From the NCBI GenBank assembly GCA_964372145.1, contig CAYJPM010000015.1, positions 1 through 20,937 on the forward strand: a stretch of 20,937 bases of DNA, read 5' to 3'. Shown here piece after piece: positions 15,435 through 20,937 of this stretch. Each line of letters begins with the position of its first letter. Positions within the stretch are counted from its first letter, which is position 1. Under the pieces are notes generated by a model, which was not told the DNA's origin, searched no databases, and saw only the letters and a program-made list of their open reading frames with translations. Made by a program: the position numbers and the translations under genes. This DNA comes from CAKOSP01 sp964372145 (lineage in GTDB: Bacteria > Bacillota_I > Bacilli_A > RF39 > UBA660).

Positions 15435-16231
15435 CTTTTTAATCTAAATAAATTTATTGAAGGAGTATTAAGTAATCTAAATGTATAATCTTCAATACCT
15501 AAACCATTAGATACATAAATGTTCATATCTTCATAATATCCACTTGAATATATTTTAGCGTTATCTTTCTTTATAATAGAGCCTATAAAAGGTAAATTAA
15601 TATAACCTCCTAAAGAGTGTCCAGTTATAAAAACACTTTCATTAGTTATATTATTAACTAAATCAGGTTCATGTATTAAAGTTATATTAAAACTACTTGT
15701 AATAGTTTCATCTATTAAATAAGAATTAGTTAAATCATCTGTGTTAGTTAAACCAGTAATAGTAATAGGGGTATTGTCTAAATAAAATAAAGGATAAGTT
15801 TTATTATCAAGTAATATAAAGTTACTGTCATCCATTATACTTTTATATAAAGTAGTATCTTTTAAATCATTATCACCATATATAGCAAATTTATATAAAG
15901 ATGTTTCAATAGAACTTAAATACTTTATAATTTCACTTTTTTCTAAATCACTTATGCTATATAAATCATCAATTAAATCACCAGTAAAAAAAACTATATC
16001 AGGTTCTAAACTGTTAATTTCATTTATTAATTTATCAAAATCATCTAAATTAAAATGTTCATTATATAAAGTATCGGAAAACTGTACGATTTTTAAATCC
16101 TCAAAAGCTACAGGTAAAGAAGAATCTTCAATAGTATATTCGTTTACTTCTAAACCATTAATACCAATGTATCTAGCATAAATAACAATTAAAATTATTA
16201 TTAATATAACAACAAATATAATTTTCTTCAT
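15419..16231 (-). CDS. Membrane-anchored calcineurin-like phosphoesterase homologue with degenerate active site
   Basis: 270 aa: an N-terminal membrane helix (4-19) and an extracytoplasmic domain of the YkuE-like metallophosphoesterase family. Family motifs are all findable but several ligands are gone. DxH reads D53-T54-L55, GDxxD is intact (G84-D85, D88), GNHD reads G119-D120-N121-D122, the HxPD histidine H187 is kept, and GHxH reads G204-H205-S206-L207. So two metal-binding histidines, and the N and H of GNH, are replaced. The fold should remain while dinuclear-metal catalysis is doubtful: either a binding or regulatory pseudo-enzyme, or a reshaped site. The frame is long and uninterrupted, with a strong AGGAGA ribosome site, a promoter and a terminator, so it is not a decaying pseudogene. 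Confidence 0.88.
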   Translation of the reverse strand: MKKIIFVVILIIILIVIYARYIGINGLEVNEYTIEDSSLPVAFEDLKIVQFSDTLYNEHFNLDDFDKLINEINSLEPDIVFFTGDLIDDLYSISDLEKSEIIKYLSSIETSLYKFAIYGDNDLKDTTLYKSIMDDSNFILLDNKTYPLFYLDNTPITITGLTNTDDLTNSYLIDETITSSFNITLIHEPDLVNNITNESVFITGHSLGGYINLPFIGSIIKKDNAKIYSSGYYEDMNIYVSNGLGIEDYTFRLLNTPSINLFRLKSTNES

Positions 16232-16254
16232 ACTATTTCTCCTAGTCTAAAATA

Positions 16255-16283
16255 ATATTATCATAATTTTAAAAAAACATCAA
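16255..16283 (-). promoter_or_regulatory. Promoter of the phosphoesterase homologue
   Basis: On the minus strand TTGATG (16283-16278) and TAATAT (16260-16255) are 17 bases apart, with TGA directly before the -10 (extended -10). It is divergent from the Tad-like operon promoter; the two -35 elements are nine bases apart. Confidence 0.65.
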
Positions 16284-16292
16284 TTTGCTATG

Positions 16293-16321
16293 TTGTGTTT
16301 ACAATATTTTTATGATAAAAT
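16293..16321 (+). promoter_or_regulatory. Promoter of the Tad-like operon
   Basis: TTGTGT (16293-16298) and TAAAAT (16316-16321) are 17 bases apart, with TGA directly before the -10. AGGAGAGGG (16331-16339) provides the ribosome site for the ATG at 16347. Confidence 0.65.
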
Positions 16322-16346
16322 TAATTATAGAGGAGAGGGCGTAGAA

Positions 16347-17075
16347 ATGAAAAAAATATTATTAATATTTGTTATGCTTTTAATACCAAGTGCAGTTAGT
16401 GCAGTTAATACGTGTTCAACTGAAGAACAACTTGAACTAAAAAATGCAGCAAATTTAATTAAAGTTAGTTATGAGGAAAATTATGATATAGTAGATTTAA
16501 CACAATCAGATTACTATGATGAATTAACAGAAGAAGAAAAACAAATGGAGTATAAAACATACTATTTTGATATTTCTATTTTAAATATAACTGAAGATTT
16601 GTATGTAGAAATTGAAAATAATATAAATTCTGAAGTTGAAATTATTCGTTATTCAGATACTGATAACGGAAAGTATATATATAAGTGGAGAAATTTAGCT
16701 AATGTAGCTACTTTTACATTCACAGTAAAATCTTCAAGTAATACAAATTGTGAAGGTGAAGGATATTCAATTAAATATTTGACAACACCAATGTATAATA
16801 TATATGCAGATTCAGAAACTTGTATAGAAAATCCTGATGCAGATGTATGTCAAAGATATATTTCAATAAAAGGTTTTGATGCAGCAATGTTTAATGAATA
16901 CTTTGAAGACAAAAACGATTCAGAAGATGATAAGGATGAAGAAAATAGTTCAGAAACAGGAAGTTTTCTGGATTTTATAATAGATAATAAAGTTTATTTT
17001 ATAATAGGAACTTTAGTTGTAGTTATAGGGGTGACGACAATTGTGATAGTGCAGAAGAAAAGGAGTAAAATATAA
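16347..17075 (+). CDS. Secreted single-pass membrane protein, first gene of the Tad-like operon
   Basis: 242 aa, not recognised. A signal peptide (residues 1-19, KK then a hydrophobic core ending SAVSA) is followed by an extracellular domain with four cysteines, able to form two disulfides. Next come an acidic linker rich in D, E and S (about 185-207) and a C-terminal transmembrane helix (about 216-235) ending in QKKRSKI. This is type I topology with the bulk outside. The ATG at 16347 is preferred over an upstream in-frame ATG at 16290, because AGGAGAGGG lies just before it, the signal peptide starts there, and 16290 is upstream of the promoter. Its stop overlaps the next start by one base (TAATG), so it is coupled to the large secreted protein. 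Confidence 0.82.
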   Translation: MKKILLIFVMLLIPSAVSAVNTCSTEEQLELKNAANLIKVSYEENYDIVDLTQSDYYDELTEEEKQMEYKTYYFDISILNITEDLYVEIENNINSEVEIIRYSDTDNGKYIYKWRNLANVATFTFTVKSSSNTNCEGEGYSIKYLTTPMYNIYADSETCIENPDADVCQRYISIKGFDAAMFNEYFEDKNDSEDDKDEENSSETGSFLDFIIDNKVYFIIGTLVVVIGVTTIVIVQKKRSKI

Positions 17076-19462
17076 TGAAAAATATTAAAATATTACTTGT
17101 CTTTTTAGTAGCATTATTTGTTATTAAAGTAAATGGAGTAAACGCAATTCAATTAAATGACAGTGTTTCATTAACGTCGTCAGGTGGAGATACAGGAGTA
17201 AATATTTATCAATATAATCCACAAAGAAATGAAGTGGTGAAAACAACTGATCTTATAGAATATAAATATGTAGTTGGAGAAACCGGAGGTTTTGCTTGGT
17301 GTATAGACCCTGCTACTCACAATGCTAATGCTAGTAGTTTGATAGTGAAAGAAGAAATAACTGATTCAGGTATTTTAGCAATACTTGCTGCAAATTCATC
17401 AGACTATTGGGCTACATTAATAGCGTTAAGAACATACAATTATAAAGCAAATATTTATCCATTTAATCCAATAACTATTTCAAGTCGTGTAGATGAAATG
17501 ACTGCTTATGAAAATTTCGGAATATATGGAAATAGTCTTTCAGAGATTGGTGATAATTTTAAAGGGTCATTTATAAATTTTGCAGATCCAATGGTTTCAT
17601 CAGATTCACAAATATCAACTCTGATTGAAGCAGAAAGATTGTTAAAACTTGCTGAAAGTGGATCTGGTTCAAATATTACTGCTTATTTATTGGCAGATAC
17701 ATCTGGCGGAAATCAAAGATATATAGCAGTTGGTGAACCAAGTGAAGAAGAAGAAGAAGAAGTGCCTGATTGTCCAATTAATTTTGATTTACCTACAGAA
17801 TGTGTAGATCCTGATGCTGAAACAGTTACAGGAAAAATTGAAGAACCATCTGATATAGAAAATTGTATAGTAGGTAATGCAGATAGACAAAACTATTGTG
17901 ATACTTCAGTATCTAATAACTCGTACTGTGCAGTATATTGTAAAGAAGATTATTCAGAAATCAGATATTCTGGAGCACAAGATGTTAATAGTGGAAGATA
18001 TTTCCAAGTTACTGCCAAAATAAGTGGTGTTAAAACATGTTATGCTGATGTAGATGTGACTGGATTTAAATCTGATATAAGTACATTAAGTGCAAGAGTG
18101 GAAGAGTTGCAAAAAACTTTAGCTTCTGCGCCAGGAAATAAATCTACAGCTGAAGGACAATTATCATTTTGGCAAAGGCAAACAGCATCACCTACAGGCT
18201 ATGACCAGGATTTAATAAATGCGAATATAGCTAACTATCAAAGTGCTGTAAATAATTGGCAGTCAGTTATAGATACATATCCAGCGAGAATAGAAGAAAC
18301 AAATAAAGCTATTGAAAAAGCTTTCACAGAAATAGATGCTTGTAGTACTTGGGAAGTATCATTTGATTCAATTCCTATAATAACTTATGAATATGATGAG
18401 GAATATGAAAATAATATAGCTAGTGAAGACAAAAAACTTGATACAACTCTTGAAGACTTTGGAAGCACCGAAACAATATTGAATTGTGCTGGAAGTACAA
18501 ACTCTGAATATACATCTTGTAGTAGTGCTGCTAACGATCAAACTAAAATCACATATACATATTGTACAACTACTAGTTGTGAAACTAGAACAGGTAATTA
18601 TAGTAATGCAATTCATGTAGCGAAAAAAGCTGATAAAAACATTGAATACAAAGCGCCTGAAATATTTTATAATACTTATCCAAATGGAAATATAATATAT
18701 GGAGAACCTACAGATCCAAATGTTGAATATGATCAAATTGATGGATTACCAGTTTCATTAACAACAGATGCTGGATTACATAATTTTAAATTCACAATAT
18801 CGAATTTGGGTGAAAAAGCAGATTGTACAGCAGGAAGATTTGACGAAGAAGACGATTTTGTAACTGAAAATGAATATGTATGTTATTACAAAGTTAATTG
18901 TCCAGATTGTAAACCGGGTGTTGATATAACAATACCAGAAGTTTGTCCAAACTGTATATTCCAATTTGGTATAATACAATTATATTTTAGAACTATAAGT
19001 ACTGATTCATTTAATCCAAATGATAGAGAAATCGGATATAACTTCTCTGTAGATGACATTAAATATGGATTTATTAGCGCGAAAGCAGAAGAAACTTTAG
19101 GAGGAGAAGGAAGTTCTAATCCAGAGGGTGGTATTCTAGGAGTTGGGGACCCTTATGGAGGAGAACCAACACTTACAGTAAATCTTACTCCAGGACTTGC
19201 AAATGAAATAAGAAAATATAACGATGATAATTCAAGTTATGCTAATGACACATTAACTTGTGAAGATTATAATGAAGATCATAAAAACATATTCTGTTAC
19301 AGTAATGTTTTAGGTGATTGGGCAGATGACTATCCTGAACAATTTACATTCATTGGCGGAAGTCAATCAATAAGAAATGATGTTAATAAATATTGGACAG
19401 TGTTCAATGAAGATTTACCAGTTCCAGGACCAACAAGCGTTGGTGGACCATCATGGAAGTAA
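17075..19462 (+). CDS. Large cysteine-rich secreted protein with thioester-domain-like N-terminus
   Basis: 795 aa. The signal peptide ends near residue 24. Residues about 30-125 resemble a bacterial adhesin thioester domain: FAWCID puts Cys76 in the usual place, and SGILAIL then YWATLIALRTY follow, but the TQ of the family reads T114-L115, so the Gln partner is absent. Then come six consecutive Glu (224-229, encoded by GAA repeats), a cysteine-rich part (CPINFD, NSYCAVYCKED), a helical or coiled-coil stretch at about 330-420, and further cysteine-rich repeats including CPDCKPG and CPNCIFQFG. There is no C-terminal anchor or LPxTG motif; it ends SVGGPSWK. Probably an exported adhesin-like or structural component of the appendage encoded by this operon; that role is inference from position and composition. 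Confidence 0.8.
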   Translation: MKNIKILLVFLVALFVIKVNGVNAIQLNDSVSLTSSGGDTGVNIYQYNPQRNEVVKTTDLIEYKYVVGETGGFAWCIDPATHNANASSLIVKEEITDSGILAILAANSSDYWATLIALRTYNYKANIYPFNPITISSRVDEMTAYENFGIYGNSLSEIGDNFKGSFINFADPMVSSDSQISTLIEAERLLKLAESGSGSNITAYLLADTSGGNQRYIAVGEPSEEEEEEVPDCPINFDLPTECVDPDAETVTGKIEEPSDIENCIVGNADRQNYCDTSVSNNSYCAVYCKEDYSEIRYSGAQDVNSGRYFQVTAKISGVKTCYADVDVTGFKSDISTLSARVEELQKTLASAPGNKSTAEGQLSFWQRQTASPTGYDQDLINANIANYQSAVNNWQSVIDTYPARIEETNKAIEKAFTEIDACSTWEVSFDSIPIITYEYDEEYENNIASEDKKLDTTLEDFGSTETILNCAGSTNSEYTSCSSAANDQTKITYTYCTTTSCETRTGNYSNAIHVAKKADKNIEYKAPEIFYNTYPNGNIIYGEPTDPNVEYDQIDGLPVSLTTDAGLHNFKFTISNLGEKADCTAGRFDEEDDFVTENEYVCYYKVNCPDCKPGVDITIPEVCPNCIFQFGIIQLYFRTISTDSFNPNDREIGYNFSVDDIKYGFISAKAEETLGGEGSSNPEGGILGVGDPYGGEPTLTVNLTPGLANEIRKYNDDNSSYANDTLTCEDYNEDHKNIFCYSNVLGDWADDYPEQFTFIGGSQSIRNDVNKYWTVFNEDLPVPGPTSVGGPSWK

Positions 19463-19478
19463 GAGGGGTAGAGAATAA

Positions 19479-19880
19479 ATGAAAACAGCTTTTTGGGGAT
19501 ATTGGTTAGTAATTTTAGGTGTATTCATTGTAATAGTTATGTTATTAATACAAAATGTTACAACAGGGAATACACAAAGTTACTCAATGATTAAAGAAAT
19601 CACTGAAGCGGCGATGATAGACGCAGTAGACTACGGTTATTATCGCCAATACGGTGAAGCTAAAATAAATAAAGAAAAATTTATGGAAGTTTTCTTAAGA
19701 AGACTTTCTGAATCAGGAAATGGTTCAACAACTTATAAAGTTGAATTTTATGAATTATACGAAGCACCTCCAAAAGTAAGTGTTAAAGTATCTAGTAGTT
19801 CTAGTACATTTAATATAATGGGTGATGCTGACAGTTTTGATATAGTTAATACAATAGATGCTATATTAGAAGGTAATTAA
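19479..19880 (+). CDS. Pilin-like (TadE-like) single-pass membrane protein
   Basis: 133 aa with one N-terminal hydrophobic helix (about 8-25) after a short MKTAFWGYW leader, then a soluble C-terminal domain. The post-helix segment (SYSMIKEITEAAMIDAVDYGYYRQYG) is helical, as in TadE/pilin-like minor components that sit in the membrane before assembly. No classical prepilin peptidase site is clear, so whether it is processed is open. AGAGGGG precedes the ATG, 16 bases after the large secreted gene. Its position directly before a CpaB-like and a CpaF-like gene supports a role in a Tad-type machine. Confidence 0.75.
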   Translation: MKTAFWGYWLVILGVFIVIVMLLIQNVTTGNTQSYSMIKEITEAAMIDAVDYGYYRQYGEAKINKEKFMEVFLRRLSESGNGSTTYKVEFYELYEAPPKVSVKVSSSSSTFNIMGDADSFDIVNTIDAILEGN

Positions 19881-19900
19881 GACAGTGAAAGGAGAATAAA

Positions 19901-20674
19901 ATGGGAAATTTACTAGGTGGATTTAAAAGATTTTTTTCTAATAAAAATACAGTAACTATTTTAGCTGTTATAGCAGGGGTTTTAGTATTATGGTTTTTCT
20001 ATAATATGAGAGTTAATGAAGCAATTACGTTAATCAAAATTCCTTATGCTAAAGAAGAAATTGGTGCTACTGAAGAAATAACTGCAGAACACATTGGATA
20101 TATGGAAGTATCAAGTAAAGTTTTAACTCAATCTGATAATGCTGTAATTCAAAGTGAACAATTATTAATAGGTAAATATGTTACAACAGGTACATCAATA
20201 CCAGAAGGAGGAATGTTTTATTCATCACAAGTAGTTGAAAAAAATGAACTTCCTAATGCAGTATTTGATGATATACCAACAGGACATACATTATTTACAT
20301 TAAGTGTAAATAATAATTCGACTTATGGTAACTCAATTTATCCTGGAGATAAAATAGATTTATATGCTAAATTTACAGATGATTTAGGAATAATTAACTT
20401 TGGTAACTTTATTTCTAGTATAGAAGTTTTAGCAGTAAGAGATTCAGGTCAAAATGATGTATTTGAATCAACTGAAACAAAAGTATCAGCTTACTTACTG
20501 TTTACAGTTCCAAACGAATTATTTGGTTTATTATCTACAGCTATAGATCATAATGTAGAAATAATACCAGTTCCAAGAAATAAAGAGTACACTGAAGAAG
20601 GGGCAGTTACTCAAATTGAAAGTCAAGAAATTAGAAATTATATAGAAGTTAAATCGAATTTTACTGATCAATAA
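19901..20674 (+). CDS. cpaB: CpaB/RcpC-like SAF-domain protein of a Tad-like pilus system
   Basis: 257 aa. A membrane helix (about 17-36) is followed by a SAF-like module: the pattern I-P-Y-A-K-E-E-I-G-A-x-E-x-I-T-A-E-H-I near 47-66, then an I-x-G-K-Y-V-x-x-x-x-S-I-P-x-G segment. The C-terminal half holds a second conserved stretch with YPGDKIDLYAKF and VSAYLLFTVP, as in CpaB-type assembly proteins. In Tad systems CpaB/RcpC is a periplasmic or cell-surface assembly factor; in a Gram-positive cell it would act outside the membrane. AAAGGAG lies ahead of the ATG. The CpaF-like gene starts 17 bases after its stop, in agreement with the usual Tad gene order. Divergent from typical CpaB, so the symbol is tentative. 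Confidence 0.8.
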   Translation: MGNLLGGFKRFFSNKNTVTILAVIAGVLVLWFFYNMRVNEAITLIKIPYAKEEIGATEEITAEHIGYMEVSSKVLTQSDNAVIQSEQLLIGKYVTTGTSIPEGGMFYSSQVVEKNELPNAVFDDIPTGHTLFTLSVNNNSTYGNSIYPGDKIDLYAKFTDDLGIINFGNFISSIEVLAVRDSGQNDVFESTETKVSAYLLFTVPNELFGLLSTAIDHNVEIIPVPRNKEYTEEGAVTQIESQEIRNYIEVKSNFTDQ

Positions 20675-20691
20675 AAAAGGTGGTGGCTAGC

Positions 20692-20937
20692 GTGAATGAT
20701 GCAATATTTTCACAATTAGATTTTGGTCCTATTAAGGAATTCTTAGAAGATGAAAACGTAACTGACGTTTCATACGGTAATGGAGGCCAAATACATTTAA
20801 AAACACTAGATAAAGGTGTATATAGAGTTGAAAGACCTGCTATTAATAATCAATTAATGGAAAAATTGGCCTTTCAATGTTCTAATGTAATGGGTACAAC
20901 ATTTAATATGGCGCACCCTTTTTTAGATGCAGAAAGT
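20692..20937 (+). CDS. cpaF: CpaF-like type II/IV secretion ATPase, N-terminal part (runs off the window)
   Basis: 82 codons are present before the window ends; the frame is open at the edge. The start is GTG at 20692, preceded by AAAGGTGGTGG with good spacing. The visible part begins MNDAIFSQLDFGPIKEFLED and continues with the VTDVSYGNGG strand-turn, then residues that fit the N-terminal domain of the CpaF/TadA family (LxDxxVTDVSxNGG..., then LAFQ and FNMAHPFLDAES, leading to the RxN region). The Walker motifs lie beyond the window. This ATPase would power assembly or export of the surface structure encoded upstream. Confidence 0.85.
   Translation, partial: MNDAIFSQLDFGPIKEFLEDENVTDVSYGNGGQIHLKTLDKGVYRVERPAINNQLMEKLAFQCSNVMGTTFNMAHPFLDAES

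Noticed and set aside
15954..16181. Plus-strand open frame inside the phosphoesterase homologue
   Set aside because: Antisense to a recognisable family domain and with no ribosome site.
16290..16346. Upstream in-frame ATG for the first Tad-like operon gene
   Set aside because: It lies before the predicted promoter, has no ribosome site and would bury the signal peptide; ATG 16347 has AGGAGAGGG.
18368..18736. Long open frame on the minus strand inside the large secreted gene
   Set aside because: Low-complexity I/F/Y/S/C-rich product with no ribosome site or promoter; it mirrors the codon bias of the real gene on the other strand.
1..20937. CRISPR array, insertion sequence, phage or integron elements
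   Set aside because: No regularly spaced direct repeats, transposase, integrase or terminal inverted repeats were seen on either strand.

Overview
The window is very AT-rich, densely coding DNA from a low-GC Gram-positive lineage (Bacillota, Bacilli-like). Tryptophan is encoded by TGG, and TGA ends at least two genes where the family also ends (the HD protein and the ABC ATPase), so the standard bacterial code applies and not the Mycoplasma code. Superoxide reductase, a radical SAM enzyme and phosphoketolase suggest a fermentative anaerobe. The style of the CpaF-like ATPase and of the secreted proteins beside it recalls uncultured gut Bacilli such as the RF39 group; that placement is inference. 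A run of 10 Ns at 2780-2789 shows that this is a draft or metagenomic assembly.

Layout. 1-77 is tRNA-His on the minus strand, divergent from a phosphoketolase gene (180-2498). 2541-4907 looks like one transcription unit: an HD-domain protein interrupted by the N gap, a membrane-anchored unknown, a two-iron superoxide reductase and a radical SAM/SPASM enzyme. 4981-6018 is a DapB/2,4-diaminopentanoate-dehydrogenase-like oxidoreductase with its own promoter, which carries a perfect palindrome in the spacer. 6086-7710 is an ABC ATPase/permease pair. A short minus-strand unknown (7717-8154) converges on it across a bidirectional terminator and is preceded by a 23-bp palindrome. 8338-9839 holds two tandem unknown genes with a shared C-terminal motif. 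9904-14883 is a DNA-repair operon: PcrA helicase, a sugar-nucleotidyltransferase-like protein and NAD-dependent DNA ligase. 14900-16231 (minus) holds two short CotF-like helical proteins and a membrane-anchored metallophosphoesterase relative that has lost several metal ligands. From 16347 to the right edge runs a Tad-like surface-appendage operon: a secreted single-pass protein, a 795-aa cysteine-rich secreted protein, a pilin-like membrane protein, a CpaB-like SAF protein and the start of a CpaF-like ATPase.

How the parts work together. Phosphoketolase points to pentose or heterofermentative sugar metabolism. Superoxide reductase would protect oxygen-labile enzymes such as the neighbouring radical SAM protein. 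PcrA and LigA form a known repair/replication pair, here with an extra gene between them. The last operon should build an extracellular structure powered by the CpaF ATPase, and its promoter lies back to back with that of the degenerate phosphoesterase.

Regulatory signals are easy to see. Seven promoters carry TG one base upstream of the -10 (extended -10), often with no good -35. Factor-independent terminators are compact, and two are followed within a few bases by the next promoter. The least explained parts are the tandem pair at 8338-9839, the secreted half of the Tad-like operon and the apparently inactive phosphoesterase.
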